Source: Anaerolineae bacterium
Lineage (GTDB): Bacteria > Chloroflexota > Anaerolineae > Anaerolineales > Villigracilaceae
Direction: 5' to 3'
Length of the DNA: 42,944 nt
NCBI GenBank assembly: GCA_022013685.1
Contig: JAKLPV010000208.1
Span: 1 to 42,944, forward strand
Shown: positions 7,441 through 16,811 of the stretch, in pieces
Position numbering within the stretch: position 1 is the first letter of the stretch
How the letters are laid out: every line of letters begins with the position of its first letter
The notes under the pieces: generated by a model
Told to the model about the DNA's origin: nothing
Seen by the model: only the letters and a program-made list of their open reading frames with translations
The model's database searches: none
Program-made: the position numbers and the translations under genes

Positions 7441-8559
7441 CTAACCTTTCCGGTGAAAAGCTGTTTTCTCGTAAGCATCGAGCAAAATTTGCACATTTTT
7501 CGCCCAATCTGCTTTCTCTTCGGCGGTGGCGCGGGCCTTTTGACCGATCTCGGGTAATTTTTCGCGCTGCTCGATGGCCTGGAGTATCTTGGCGGCCAGG
7601 GTATTGTGATCGCCATCTGGGAACAGCCAGCCATTATACCCTTCCTTGACCCATTCCTTGTTGGCCGGGATGTCGGAGACCAGGCAGGGCAGGCCGCAGG
7701 CCAGGGCTTCCATCAGTGAGACAGACGAGCCGTCGACATGAGACGGGCTGATGTAAATATCGGCCATCTGGTAGTAGCGCGGCAGCTCGGCGTTGTTGAT
7801 CTGACCGGGAAAGCTGACACGACCCTCGGCCCCGCCGCCGAGCAGAATCTTACGGATTGCGCCGCCTTGCGATCCTCCGCCGAGCAGCATCAGCGACACA
7901 TCTTCCCGCTGCCTGGCTACAGTTACAAAAGCCCTGGCGAGCACATCCACGCCGTAATTGGCTTCCCAGGAGCGGTTGCAGAACAGGGTAAACCCTTTTG
8001 ACGGAGGGTTTTCCTTCGTTCTTCGTCTTTCATCCTCCGGCGGTTTAAAATGTTCCAAATCTACACCCCAGGGAAAGACAACCGTTTTGGCAGGGGCCAT
8101 GCCATATTTGACGGCCATGTCGCGCGTCACTTGCGCGTCGGATGTGAAAAAGGTCGAGCGTTTGAGTGTGTAGCGGGTCGCAAATTCCCACCACTTGCTG
8201 CGGTGAACATCTTTCATCAGGTCGAAGCCCCACGACATGGTCAGGAGCGGGCGAAAACCTGAGAGAACAGCGATCAAGGCACAAGTTTGGATGGGTCCGG
8301 CGTGGATCAGGTTGGGTTTGATTTTTTTGACCAAAGCCCGAAAGGCCAGGGTCAGTTTCGGCAGATCGCTCCATGCGAAGGGCTTTTGCCCGCCCGCCCA
8401 TTGAACGATCTCGACATTTTCAGGCACCGGCCGCGATTCGGTCTGGCGCGGGCCTTGCTGTAAGCGCACATAAAATATTTTGTGCGAACTTGCCGATAAC
8501 GCAGACAGGAAACGATGATCGTGGGGAGTGTAGTCGAGTGAAAAGTAGATGATTCTCAT
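7441..8559 (-). CDS. GT4 family glycosyltransferase
   Basis: A 372-residue protein starting MRIIYFSLDYTPHDHRFL; more distal in-frame starts lack family sequence. The N-terminal domain carries PNLIHAGPIQTCALIA and SWGFDLM. The C-terminal domain carries LFCNRSWEANYGVDVLARAF, MLLGGGSQGG, ADIYISPSHVDGSSVSLMEALACGLPCLVSD (the E-x7-E-like GT4 donor site) and NGWLFPDGD. It is a retaining GT-B enzyme that probably adds a hexose to a lipid-linked glycan. The segment PEDERRRTKENPPS between the two domains is encoded by repeat-like DNA (8012-8040). It is the first gene of the minus-strand cluster. Confidence 0.88.
   Translation of the reverse strand: MRIIYFSLDYTPHDHRFLSALSASSHKIFYVRLQQGPRQTESRPVPENVEIVQWAGGQKPFAWSDLPKLTLAFRALVKKIKPNLIHAGPIQTCALIAVLSGFRPLLTMSWGFDLMKDVHRSKWWEFATRYTLKRSTFFTSDAQVTRDMAVKYGMAPAKTVVFPWGVDLEHFKPPEDERRRTKENPPSKGFTLFCNRSWEANYGVDVLARAFVTVARQREDVSLMLLGGGSQGGAIRKILLGGGAEGRVSFPGQINNAELPRYYQMADIYISPSHVDGSSVSLMEALACGLPCLVSDIPANKEWVKEGYNGWLFPDGDHNTLAAKILQAIEQREKLPEIGQKARATAEEKADWAKNVQILLDAYEKTAFHRKG
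8012..8040. repeat. short in-frame repeat in the GT4 gene
   Basis: The plus strand reads TTCCTTCGTTCTTCGTCTTT then CATCC, the same low-complexity style as the repeats in the SpsF-like gene. It encodes a charged linker at the domain boundary of the glycosyltransferase. Confidence 0.45.
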
Positions 8560-8699
8560 GATGCAGCTTTCAAAAATATGGCTGGAAATTCGCAGACCTG
8601 ACGTTTTTTCTGTGTTGCAGAGTATACAACAAGAATCCATGCTTGGGCGATTCGCCTGATTCTAAGCCGATTGAAAGTCTATTTGCGCAATCCGGGTGA

Positions 8700-8705
8700 T
8701 ATACT
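8700..8705 (+). promoter_or_regulatory. extended -10 promoter for the MFS pair
   Basis: TGATATACT gives an extended -10 (TGn-TATACT) 16 bases before the ATG at 8722. No good -35 is visible, which extended -10 promoters tolerate. The predicted leader is about ten bases. Confidence 0.45.
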
Positions 8706-8721
8706 CGCTCGGATTAAATCG

Positions 8722-9933
8722 ATGAATACTTTTGAACCAACTTCCCTTGACCGGCGTGACCTGATCCTTGCCCGCGCTTATTATTTTGCCTACCTGGGCG
8801 GGTGGGGATTTATCTTGCCTTTTATCAATCTTTTTTACGTTGGCCTGGGACTGAACGGCAAGCAGATTGGCACGATCTCGGCCGCCAGCTCGTTGGTCGG
8901 GCTGGTGCTTGCGCCTGTCCTGGTCAGCGAAGTTAAAAAACGACCCAACCCCGAACGTTACCTGCAATGGGCGCTGGCCCTGGGGGCAATCGCTTACCTG
9001 TTGATCGGGCAGCAAACATCCTTTTGGCCGATCATTGTGATTGTCTTTTTCCAGGCGATGACCATGTCTGGCCTGGTGCCGATCTCTGATTCGATGGCGG
9101 TCAGCGTGGCGAACGCCTCGGGCACGGGCTACGGAAGTGTGCGGGTCTGGTCGTCGGTAGGCTGGATCATCAGCGTGCTTGCAGCCGGATGGCTGATCGA
9201 GCGACTGGGGTTTGCGGCCGGTTTTGGCGGTGTATCGCTGGGATTTTTGGCAGCCTGTGTGCTCGTGTTTTTTATCCGTCCGCGCCACTTTGCCGGTATG
9301 CAAGCGGCGGTGGGACAGCCAAAGGCCAGTCTGTTCGTCACGGTTGGGCGTGTTGTGCGTGACCCGATCCTGCTGGCCTTTGCGATCGCGCTGATTTTTA
9401 TCGGGTTTCTGAACAATGGCGTTTTACAGTTCGAAAACGTTTATCTCTCCGAGTTGGGCGCGAGCAAAAGTCTGATCAGCGTTGCCGGGATTTTGAGCGC
9501 AGTGGTCGAGCTGCCGTTCATGCTCTGGGCCGATAAAATCGTGCGCCGGGTCAGCGCTCCGCGTCTGATGTTGCTAGCCTTCGTCATCATCATTCTACAG
9601 CGTCTGTTGGTGCTGCTTTTCCCATCCATCGCCAGCATCATGATCGCGCGTTTCATCGGCGGAACAAGTTTCAGCTTTTACACCGTCGCCTTTATCGGCC
9701 TGATCAGCAGCCGCACCCAACCGAATGAGACCGGCACGGTGCTGGCGTTATATACCATTACCATTTCTGGTTTGGTCAGCATGCTGGCTGCGCCGGTGTC
9801 CGGGGCGATTTTTGATGCTGTCGGCGCGCGCTGGCTGTATGCCCTCTCGTTAACTGGTTATAGCATCGGCCTGTTGAGCCTGGGGCTGGCATCTTGCAAA
9901 GCACAAAAGGAATCTTATGCAAACGACCACTAA
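8722..9933 (+). CDS. MFS transporter (LacY/PPP-like, MFS_1_like)
   Basis: A 403-residue membrane protein with about twelve hydrophobic helices in two six-helix halves. TM1 contains ARAYYFAYLGGWGFILPFINLFYVGLGL, and the sequence shows GSVRVWSSVGWIISVLAAGW near TM5 and IARFIGGTSFSFYTVAFIGLIS in the second half. This RxWxSxGW pattern is typical of the PPP/nucleoside-sugar MFS group. The ATG at 8722 is preferred to the TTG at 8671, which lies upstream of the -10. Its 3' end overlaps the next MFS gene by 17 bases. The substrate is unknown; the neighbouring Gfo/Idh/MocA enzyme suggests a sugar or polyol. Confidence 0.85.
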   Translation: MNTFEPTSLDRRDLILARAYYFAYLGGWGFILPFINLFYVGLGLNGKQIGTISAASSLVGLVLAPVLVSEVKKRPNPERYLQWALALGAIAYLLIGQQTSFWPIIVIVFFQAMTMSGLVPISDSMAVSVANASGTGYGSVRVWSSVGWIISVLAAGWLIERLGFAAGFGGVSLGFLAACVLVFFIRPRHFAGMQAAVGQPKASLFVTVGRVVRDPILLAFAIALIFIGFLNNGVLQFENVYLSELGASKSLISVAGILSAVVELPFMLWADKIVRRVSAPRLMLLAFVIIILQRLLVLLFPSIASIMIARFIGGTSFSFYTVAFIGLISSRTQPNETGTVLALYTITISGLVSMLAAPVSGAIFDAVGARWLYALSLTGYSIGLLSLGLASCKAQKESYANDH

Positions 9934-11092
9934 AAATACTGTCTGGATCTGGACCATTGCCAGCTTCTTCGCTTTCTTCGTTTTTGGATTTTCCGATAAC
10001 CTGAAAGGTGCAACCATCCCGGCTTTTTTGCGCGACCTGGATTTTTCCTACTCGGTGGGGGGCAGCATCCTGCTCGGAATTTATATCGGATTCCTGATCG
10101 CTACCTTGCTGACCGGTATCCTGGCCGATATTGCGGGCAAGAAAACCGTTTTGCTCATCGCTGCGATATGCCTGACGCTCGGCATCATCGGCTTTAGCAC
10201 GTTTAGCACCTTTTGGCCGCTGGCCTTGTCCATGTTGGTGCTCGGTCTGGGGCTGGGCGCGATCGAGTTGGGCGCGAACAACATCATTGTGGATTTGCAC
10301 ATCGCGCAGAAGGCCAAATACCTGAACCTGATGTCGGTCCTGCACGGTTTGGGTTCGATGGCCGCGCCCTTGTATGCCGGATTCCTGCTCGCGGGCGGAT
10401 ACTCCTGGCGACAGGTTTACCAGGGTGCGCTGGTTCTGGTCGCTGTTATGCTGGTCTATACCCTGTTGGCAAAATATCCGCGCATGGCCGAACAGAAAAG
10501 CGAATCAATTTCCTTCAAGAAGTTGATGAAAACAGCCTTCACTGGCGATAGCATCTGGTACTATTTTTTGATCGCAATTTATGTTTCGACTGAACTTGGC
10601 ATCGGTTCGTGGATCGTTGAATTCCTGCAAACCCAGAAGGGCCTGGCGGTTGGTTTGAGCACCCAAATGCTCTCGCTTTATTTTGGCCTGATGATGGCCG
10701 GGCGCTTGCTCGGCAGTTTCTTCGTCGAGCGAATCGGCTATCTGAGAATCCTGCTTTTGGCTTCACTGGGGGCATTTGTCAGTATTGCCCTCGGCATTTT
10801 TGGCCCGCCAGAAATTTTCTTCTTCCTGCCCTTGAGCGGCTTTTTCCTTTCCATTATCTTCCCTACCGTTACAGCGGCTGTTTCTGACCAGCACACCGAA
10901 AACCAGGGCGCCATCCTGGGGTTGCTCTTTACCTTTGCCGGCCTGGGCGGGATGCTTGGTCCCTGGCTGATAGGCGTCGCCAGCGATCAGATCGGCCTGC
11001 AACTCGGCTTGGGCGCATGCCTGGTGTTTTGCGCGCTGATGATTGGGGCATTGTTGATTTTGCTGACCGGGCAAAAGCGTAATATGGCTTAA
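9917..11092 (+). CDS. MFS transporter (sugar-type)
   Basis: A 391-residue protein with about twelve membrane helices. An AAGGA site lies six bases before the ATG, inside the end of the previous gene. TM1 follows NTVWIWTIASFFAFFVFGFSDNLKG. TM2-3 contain GIYIGFLIATLLTGILADIAGKKTVLL, the classical MFS loop 2-3 motif (G-x-L-aD-x-x-G-r/k-k). The second half shows LSLYFGLMMAGRLLGSFFVERIGYLRILL, the matching motif between TM8 and 9. It is close to the FucP/sugar-sensor-like MFS group. Translational coupling to the first transporter suggests a pair acting together or on related substrates. Confidence 0.85.
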   Translation: MQTTTKNTVWIWTIASFFAFFVFGFSDNLKGATIPAFLRDLDFSYSVGGSILLGIYIGFLIATLLTGILADIAGKKTVLLIAAICLTLGIIGFSTFSTFWPLALSMLVLGLGLGAIELGANNIIVDLHIAQKAKYLNLMSVLHGLGSMAAPLYAGFLLAGGYSWRQVYQGALVLVAVMLVYTLLAKYPRMAEQKSESISFKKLMKTAFTGDSIWYYFLIAIYVSTELGIGSWIVEFLQTQKGLAVGLSTQMLSLYFGLMMAGRLLGSFFVERIGYLRILLLASLGAFVSIALGIFGPPEIFFFLPLSGFFLSIIFPTVTAAVSDQHTENQGAILGLLFTFAGLGGMLGPWLIGVASDQIGLQLGLGACLVFCALMIGALLILLTGQKRNMA

Positions 11093-11128
11093 AATAGCAT
11101 TGTTCAAAGTTGGCGCAGAGGGCTTTTT

Positions 11129-12139
11129 ATGAAAATTTTAATTGCCGGGCTTGGCTCAATTGGACGACGACATTTTCGCAACCTGGTTGCTTTGGGCGAG
11201 AAGGATATTGTGCTGTATCGCACGCACAAAGCGACCCTGCCTGATGACGAATTGGCGGGCTATCCCGTCGAGACCGACCTGGTCGAAGCGCTGAAAAAGC
11301 ACCGGCCGCAGGCTGTCATCGTCGCCAACCCGACTGCCCTTCATATGGAGGTTGCCATCCCTGCGGCGCAGGCCGGGTGCGCCGTCCTGCTGGAGAAGCC
11401 GATCTCCGAAGATTTGTCTCGGGTCGATGAATTGCGCAGCGCCGCCAAAAAAAATGGCAATCGCATCCTGGTCGGGTTTCAGTTTCGCTTTCACCCAACC
11501 CTGAACCGGGCCAAAGAATTGATCGAAGCCGGAGCTTTGGGCAAGATCCTGACCGTCCATGCCCATTGGGGCGAGTACCTGCCCAACTGGCACCCTTGGG
11601 AAGATTACCGCGCCAGCTATGCCGCTCGCGACGACCTGGGCGGCGGCGTTGTGCGCACCTTGACCCATCCGCTCGATTACTTGCGTTTTCTTTTGGGGGA
11701 AGTTGTCTCGCTGCACGCTTTAAGCGGACACGTTTCCCCGCTCGAATTAAGCGGCGTGGAAGATGTGGCCGAGATTGGGCTGAAATTTGCGTCCGGCGCG
11801 ATCGGCGGGGTGCATGTCAATTACTTCCAGCGCCCGGCGGTTCACCGGTTGGAAATCGTTGGCGCGGCGGGTACGCTCCGTTGGGATAACGCCGACGGGA
11901 CGCTGATCCACTTTCAGATGCCGGATTCTTTTGGCGGGACCTACCCCCAGCCTGCTGCCGCCATCGAAACGCATTACCCACTCCCGGACGGGTTTGAGCG
12001 CAACCAGCTTTTCGTGGCGCAGACCCAACATTTCCTGAAGGTCGCTGCCGGTGAGTCCGCTCCAATCTGCACCCTGGAGGATGGGGTCCGGGCGCTGGAA
12101 ATGGCCCTCGCGGCGAGAAGCCCCAAATCATCCGCCTGA
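11129..12139 (+). CDS. Gfo/Idh/MocA family NAD(P)-dependent oxidoreductase
   Basis: A 336-residue protein. Residues 1-13 (MKILIAGLGSIGRR) are the GxGxxG dinucleotide-binding loop. VIVANPTALHMEVAIPAAQAGCAVLLEKPIS contains the diagnostic EKP motif near residue 94, and GFQFRFHPTLNRAKELI follows. The C-terminal half is the usual beta-sheet substrate domain, including GGGVVRTLTHPLDYLRFLLGEV with the conserved His-x3-D. It probably oxidises or reduces a sugar or inositol derivative in the cytoplasm. It lies 36 bases after the MFS pair on the same strand, so a transporter-plus-dehydrogenase operon is likely. Confidence 0.88.
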   Translation: MKILIAGLGSIGRRHFRNLVALGEKDIVLYRTHKATLPDDELAGYPVETDLVEALKKHRPQAVIVANPTALHMEVAIPAAQAGCAVLLEKPISEDLSRVDELRSAAKKNGNRILVGFQFRFHPTLNRAKELIEAGALGKILTVHAHWGEYLPNWHPWEDYRASYAARDDLGGGVVRTLTHPLDYLRFLLGEVVSLHALSGHVSPLELSGVEDVAEIGLKFASGAIGGVHVNYFQRPAVHRLEIVGAAGTLRWDNADGTLIHFQMPDSFGGTYPQPAAAIETHYPLPDGFERNQLFVAQTQHFLKVAAGESAPICTLEDGVRALEMALAARSPKSSA

Positions 12140-12169
12140 TTGCACTAAATTGCCCCTTTGATTTCTGTT

Positions 12170-14209
12170 TTATGGTTCGCACAGAATTTGATGCAGAGTA
12201 CCGTAATCGTAATTAAACTCTGGTGGATAACCTGGATCTCTGGATAAGGCCTCGCAGATTTTGTAACTCAACTTATCGCGTTCTTTGATCTCTGCTTCGA
12301 ACAGTGCGCTGGCTTCATCTAAACGGCCTGAATTGACAAGCCCCTCTATAAACGGAAATAACTCGGATTTGTCGCTCGCTTTGAGTTTTTGAGCAACGGT
12401 CTCATCATAAAGACGGCTAACTTCATCCCAGTCACCCCGCTGGCGGGCCAGGGATCCCTTTTGGTAGTAGTAGCACCATTCGTGCGCTGGTTCCGCGCCA
12501 AAAATGGAGGCAGGCGGGATGGGTGACTCGCCTTCTGCGGTAATACGCTTGATGAGCGATCGACCGCCAACGCGCTCGACCAGCAGCGACTCATATTCAG
12601 AGTAAACTGGCAAAATGCCATCAATCACATGTACACAAGAATTTTTTGATGGCAAACTGATCAAAAGTAGTTTGGAAAAATCCCGGTGCAGCCAGGCATC
12701 GCGCATATATTTATCGATGACTTCCTGTTGCAGGACGCTAAAAGCAGTGTCTTGGTTGAGCACCTCTGCCTGAATTTGTGGATACTCAAACGGTTCTGGC
12801 CGGTAGATCAAGTTCACCGGCCCCCAGGTTTCATAATCCTGTTGCAAAGCGAAATCGACCGAGAAGTAGGTCATCAGTAGCGTGTTGTTTCTTATGTCGG
12901 GGGCGCGCCAGGTAAGCTGCCACCAGGTTTCGCGCTGATAATCCCAGTATTTTTCCCAGTTGCTGGCGTTCAGAGATTGAGTTGCGACCGAGATACCGAC
13001 CAGCGCTAGCAAGATCAACTTACGGTACTTTGGCTGAAGCATTAAAACGAACCCGGCGATCAACAGGATAACCCCGCCGATCGGGTGCAGACCATAACTC
13101 TTGTAGGAATCGGTGGGATTGAATTCCCTGGCAGATAGAATAACGGGAACAGTTGCGCACAGGATGGCAAAGGCGCCGATCCATATGAAATTTTTGACCA
13201 GGGCTGGTGTATTGGCTTCATCAGACCCTGTTTCCCATAATTTTTTGAATTGGGATGTGTAGAGCCAAACCAGGCCAATCACAATGCCGGCTATCAGAAA
13301 TGCCACAACAAGATCGGTATATTCTGCTGTGGCAAACAAGTGAAAGGGTTGTACAAACCAGGCAAAAAATGCAGTATCCAGGAAATCTTTTATCGATTCG
13401 AAAATCAGGCGCACAGACATATTTACCAGGTCGCTGCGATAGTTGAATACCAGTTTGTCTGCGTTGGTTGCGCTTCGGCTGCTGTCGAAAATAAACAAGC
13501 GCCAATACAAAAAAGCGGCCATAATGGGAGGATACGGCCACCAATTCTTGAGAATCTCTGTAAGAAAAGTGCGTGTTTTCTTGAAACCATCCTGGAACAA
13601 AGTAAAGGCTAATAAGGCCAGGCGCATGCCTTCCAGTCCAATCATGTATTCATAAATAAATAAATAATTTGCAGTCAAAATAATAGAAATCAGGAGATAG
13701 AGAATTTTCCAGATCCGGTTTTTTATTTTCAGACTTTGTAACATGAACGCGATCGAAAGCAGGGCTGTTCCGAACCCGAAAAGATGGTTTTGTTTGGTAA
13801 GTGCATCCGGTTGTGAGAGAAACCCGGGATAAATCACAAAAAGCACAGCCATTAGTGTGGTGATGTATTTTTGCCCGGGCCATACCAGACGCAGGATCCA
13901 GAAAAAAGCCATTGCGCCGACAAAACGCCACAGCAGGGCATACAGGTGCCAGAGCACCAGTTGGTCACCCATTAATCGGTATAAATATGAATAAATAACA
14001 CCCATAAACGGGCGGTCGGTGCTGAATAACGAGATGAGACTATCTGCCCCCCTGGCAGCGCCTGACCAGAGAACATACCAGTCATCGTAGTAATAACCCA
14101 GCCTGGGAATATGGACACCATAGGTGAGCAAGGTTGTCAGGAAAATCAGCGCAATGGCTATGAATGACTCGTTTTTAAGTAGTTTTAGAAGAAATTGTTT
14201 TGTCATCAA
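12170..14209 (-). CDS. GT39-like polytopic membrane protein with soluble C-terminal domain
   Basis: A 679-residue protein. Helix 1 (residues ~15-31) is followed by GYYYDDWYVLW, an acidic DD pair in the first external loop as in GT-C/PMT-type glycosyltransferases. Roughly ten more helices extend to about residue 405. The final ~250 residues are soluble and end in helical pairs (GDWDEVSRLYDETVAQKL, FIEGLVNSGRLDEASALFEAEI) resembling TPR-like units. The start at 14209 has AGGA ten bases upstream; MTKQ at 14206 is an alternative. It could be a membrane glycosyltransferase for protein or lipid. It is converging with the oxidoreductase gene, with only 30 bases between stops. Confidence 0.65.
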   Translation of the reverse strand: MMTKQFLLKLLKNESFIAIALIFLTTLLTYGVHIPRLGYYYDDWYVLWSGAARGADSLISLFSTDRPFMGVIYSYLYRLMGDQLVLWHLYALLWRFVGAMAFFWILRLVWPGQKYITTLMAVLFVIYPGFLSQPDALTKQNHLFGFGTALLSIAFMLQSLKIKNRIWKILYLLISIILTANYLFIYEYMIGLEGMRLALLAFTLFQDGFKKTRTFLTEILKNWWPYPPIMAAFLYWRLFIFDSSRSATNADKLVFNYRSDLVNMSVRLIFESIKDFLDTAFFAWFVQPFHLFATAEYTDLVVAFLIAGIVIGLVWLYTSQFKKLWETGSDEANTPALVKNFIWIGAFAILCATVPVILSAREFNPTDSYKSYGLHPIGGVILLIAGFVLMLQPKYRKLILLALVGISVATQSLNASNWEKYWDYQRETWWQLTWRAPDIRNNTLLMTYFSVDFALQQDYETWGPVNLIYRPEPFEYPQIQAEVLNQDTAFSVLQQEVIDKYMRDAWLHRDFSKLLLISLPSKNSCVHVIDGILPVYSEYESLLVERVGGRSLIKRITAEGESPIPPASIFGAEPAHEWCYYYQKGSLARQRGDWDEVSRLYDETVAQKLKASDKSELFPFIEGLVNSGRLDEASALFEAEIKERDKLSYKICEALSRDPGYPPEFNYDYGTLHQILCEP

Positions 14210-14319
14210 TTTAGTTCCTGAGTAATTGTCAAATGATGGAAAAGCCCCTATCCGCGCAAATATATCATAAACTTCTCTTTGGGTGATTTACTGTGTGCTG
14301 CTCAAATAATTGGGCGTGT

Positions 14320-14871
14320 TTACTTCAAATCGAAAACCTTGTAGGCGGTCAGCAGCGATAGGGCATTGCTGAAATGGCCGGCGCGGATCTCTTCCTTGAG
14401 TTCGTCGAGGCTGAGTTCTTCGACCAGGATATCTTCGCCGGCGTCGAGGGCGGTTTCTGTCGTTTTGACCACGTTGCGCGCCAGCCACAGGTGGCACTGG
14501 TTGTTCAGGAAGGCTGCATTGGCATCCACACTGCCGAATGGAATCCAATCTTCGGTCGTGTAGCCAGTTTCTTCGCGCAGCTCGCGCTGGGCGGCGGCCA
14601 GCGGCGCTTCGTCCGGTTCGATCAGGCCGGCGGGCAGCTCGCTGGTAGTGCGCCCGGTTCCGAAGCGGAACTGGCGCACGATGACGATTTTCCCTGCTGG
14701 TGTGACGGCGGCCACATTGACCCAGTCGTTGCCTTCCAGCACAAGCGTTTTCAGGGCCGCGTCATTGCGCGGGTTGCGCATCCAATTGTAGCGGGCGCGA
14801 AAGAGCAAAATGTCGGGGCCGGGTTCGCTGCGGGTGCACTCCCAGGGCAGTTGCGGGGACGGATCGGTCAT
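14320..14871 (-). CDS. Nudix hydrolase (ADP-ribose pyrophosphatase-like)
   Basis: A 183-residue protein with a perfect Nudix box: G, five residues, E, seven residues, then REUxEExGU, in the segment [14 protein letters not shown] followed by RELREETGY. Upstream are [38 protein letters not shown], typical of ADP-ribose or NUDIX5-type enzymes that bind the substrate before the box. It hydrolyses a nucleoside diphosphate linked to another moiety, in the cytoplasm, using Mg2+ held by the box glutamates. GGAG lies eight bases before ATG. It is probably monocistronic, divergent from the lipoprotein at 14940. Confidence 0.92.
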   Translation of the reverse strand: MTDPSPQLPWECTRSEPGPDILLFRARYNWMRNPRNDAALKTLVLEGNDWVNVAAVTPAGKIVIVRQFRFGTGRTTSELPAGLIEPDEAPLAAAQRELREETGYTTEDWIPFGSVDANAAFLNNQCHLWLARNVVKTTETALDAGEDILVEELSLDELKEEIRAGHFSNALSLLTAYKVFDLK

Positions 14872-14898
14872 GGGGAATCTCCAAATCTTGGGCTGGCG

Positions 14899-14904
14899 TA
14901 TAAT
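14899..14904 (+). promoter_or_regulatory. -10 element (TATAAT) of the sugar-binding lipoprotein gene
   Basis: A perfect TATAAT lies 35 bases before the ATG at 14940. A convincing -35 was not found. An AGGA ribosome site follows at about 14930. Confidence 0.5.
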
Positions 14905-14939
14905 AGACGCAATATTCCAAATTTCGTCAGGATCCTAAA

Positions 14940-16034
14940 ATGTTCAATTTTCCCAAGAGATTATATCAACTGGTTTTGCTGGTGACATTGCTGGCAGCCT
15001 TAACTGCCTGTGGCGGCGGCCCGCCGGTTACGGTTGGCCTGGCTTTCCCTGATCTTGAGAGTGAGCGCTGGAAAAAAGAAGAAGCTTTGTTGACCATCCT
15101 GTTGGAGGAAAAAGGCTATGAAGTTATCAGTGTGGTTGCCAACCAGGATGCGCGCCTGCAAGCTGACCAGGTGGACAACCTGGTTAGTGAAGGTGTAAAG
15201 GCTATTATTATCGTTCCGGTGGATGGCGATGCGCTTGTTCCAGCTGTCGAACGGGCGATTACTCAAAACGTTAAAGTGCTGGCTTATGATCGCTTGGTCA
15301 AAAGCGCGAAGCTTGGCGCTTACCTGTCTTTTGATAATCGCGAAGCCGGACGTTTGCAAGCCAGGGCTTTGCTTGACGCGCTCGACATCGAGAACAGGCC
15401 CGCCGCCAAGCGCCAGGTTCGCCTGGCGCGTATCTCCGGCGCGCTGACTGACCACAATATCAATTTATATCGCCTGGGGCAGGATGAAATCTTCGCGTCG
15501 TATGAGGCCAGCCGCCAGTTACGTTTGCTGGTCGATGAAGTGATCGACAGCCGGGAGCAGGTCTCGGCCCAGCGCTTGGTTGAAGAAATTATCACAGATG
15601 AAGAACATGACCTGGACGGAGTTTTGGTTTCAAACGAGGCGCTTGGGCTGGGCGTCTTGCAAGCTTTACAAGATGCCGGGTTGGAAAATACGGCGCTGAT
15701 TGCCGGCCAGGAGATTACGGTAACGGTCACGAACCAGGTAGCGGGTGGGGTGGTGAGTCTGGCAATCTATCGCGACACCCGAGACCTGCCTCCGTTGGCG
15801 GTCAGGGTGCTCGACCGGCTGCTTAAAGAACAGCCTCTGCTCGATCTGGAGCGCTGCACGATGGCCGACCTGACCGGCGACTCGGCCTTTGACGGGACGA
15901 TTTTCTGCGTTCTGCTGCCGGTGCAGACATTGACCCAGGACAACCTGTTCGATCTAGTGGTGCGCAGCGGCTACCAGGCATACGATGATGTCTACCGCGA
16001 AATTCCAGATAGTTTGCGGCCCGCCCGACCGTAA
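14940..16034 (+). CDS. periplasmic sugar-binding lipoprotein (XylF/RbsB-like)
   Basis: A 364-residue protein. A signal peptide (residues ~1-23) ends in the lipobox LTAC, so it is probably anchored outside the membrane by a lipid on Cys24. The rest follows the type-1 periplasmic binding fold: VTVGLAFPDLESERWKKEEALL, QVDNLVSEGVKAIIIVPVDGDALVPAV, KVLAYDRLV, LARISGALTDHNI and DGVLVSNEALGLGVLQAL. This matches the xylose/ribose-binding group; YDRL is the typical XylF-type sugar contact region. No ABC ATPase or permease adjoins it, so it either serves a distant transporter or a chemoreceptor. A terminator-like hairpin lies at 16184. Confidence 0.85.
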   Translation: MFNFPKRLYQLVLLVTLLAALTACGGGPPVTVGLAFPDLESERWKKEEALLTILLEEKGYEVISVVANQDARLQADQVDNLVSEGVKAIIIVPVDGDALVPAVERAITQNVKVLAYDRLVKSAKLGAYLSFDNREAGRLQARALLDALDIENRPAAKRQVRLARISGALTDHNINLYRLGQDEIFASYEASRQLRLLVDEVIDSREQVSAQRLVEEIITDEEHDLDGVLVSNEALGLGVLQALQDAGLENTALIAGQEITVTVTNQVAGGVVSLAIYRDTRDLPPLAVRVLDRLLKEQPLLDLERCTMADLTGDSAFDGTIFCVLLPVQTLTQDNLFDLVVRSGYQAYDDVYREIPDSLRPARP

Positions 16035-16039
16035 ATTTA

Positions 16040-16180
16040 TACCCCTTTGAGTTTTCCAACTTGTCGCCAGCCCGAAAGTCTCCATCAGGGGGGTGTCCCA
16101 AAGGGCGCGTTCATAGTCGCTGATGCCGTTGATCTTGCTGGTGGATGGTTCGAGCGGGGTGGTGACGATTTTGGAGTGAA
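16040..16180 (-). pseudogene. possible remnant of an unknown minus-strand gene
   Basis: One minus-strand frame is open through this stretch and reads like protein: KIVTTPLEPSTSKINGISD, then YERALWDTPLMETFGLATSW. There is no start, stop or ribosome site that would make a gene. The next element is a terminator-like hairpin. I do not recognise the parent family. Confidence 0.25.
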
Positions 16181-16183
16181 ATC

Positions 16184-16219
16184 AAAGCAGGGCTGACGAA
16201 TAGGCCAGCCCTGCTTTTT
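16184..16219. terminator. rho-independent terminator-like hairpin
   Basis: AAAGCAGGGCTG pairs with CAGCCCTGCTTT across a ten-base loop, and TT follows on the plus side. It can end transcription of the lipoprotein gene at 14940-16034. Its core is shared with the hairpins at 18586 and 30381. Confidence 0.75.
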
Positions 16220-16221
16220 GG

Positions 16222-16263
16222 TGACAAATATCAGATGATTGATGCGCGAGATTTAGGTATAAA
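16222..16263 (+). promoter_or_regulatory. promoter module copy 1 (before the RAYT pseudogene)
   Basis: TGACAAATATCAGATGATT at 16222-16240 is followed by TATAAA at 16258-16263 and, eight bases later, by the ATG of the transposase pseudogene. The same arrangement occurs at 16809 and 26715. The left part is a near-palindrome (TGACA-AA-TATCA; perfect in copy 2). Confidence 0.6.
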
Positions 16264-16271
16264 ATTAACGT

Positions 16272-16811
16272 ATGCCATCGAATTTCGACCCGCCAAAGCA
16301 TCATCGCCAATCCATTTGCCTGAAAGGATATGATTATTCCCAGGCCGGAGCGTATTTTGTGACGGTTGTGACCAAAAACCCCATGGCGTTTTTTGGACAA
16401 ATTGTCGACGACGAGGTGGTTTTGAACGAAGCCGGCAGATGGTGGTTAAGACATGGGAAGAGCTGGTTGAAAGATTTCCCAACATAGATTTAGGCATATT
16501 CGTCGTTATGCCAAATCATTTTCATGTCGAATCTCGGCGAGGACAGGACGGCCACAAGGGCCGCCCCAACGGGAAAACCGCCAACGTTGGGACAAATCAT
16601 CGGCGCGTTCAAATCCATCACGACCCATGAATACATTACCGGCGTGGACGAAAAGGACTGGGCGCGCTTTGATAAACGTTTATGGCAGCGCAATTACTAC
16701 GAGCACATCATCCGCAACGACCGCGAAATGGATGCGAGTTGGCGTTATATCGAGGCTAATCCTGCCATGTGGGCCACGGACAATGAAAATCCTCACCAGC
16801 CTGGAAGGTGA
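16272..16811 (+). pseudogene. REP-associated tyrosine transposase (RAYT, Y1/HUH), frameshifted
   Basis: The N-terminal part (HRQSICLKGYDYSQAGAYFV then TVVTKNPMAFFG) is the Y1-transposase opening. The HUH motif appears as VVMPNHFHV in a second frame (16439 onwards). The rest returns to the first frame: LGQIIGAFKSITTHEYITG, with the likely catalytic Tyr in HEY, and RLWQRNYYEHIIRND at the end. A one-base loss near 16437 and a second shift near 16530 separate these parts, so no complete protein can be made. RAYTs act on REP palindromes as single-stranded DNA; REP-like elements are common here. It is flanked by two copies of the promoter module in direct orientation. Confidence 0.85.
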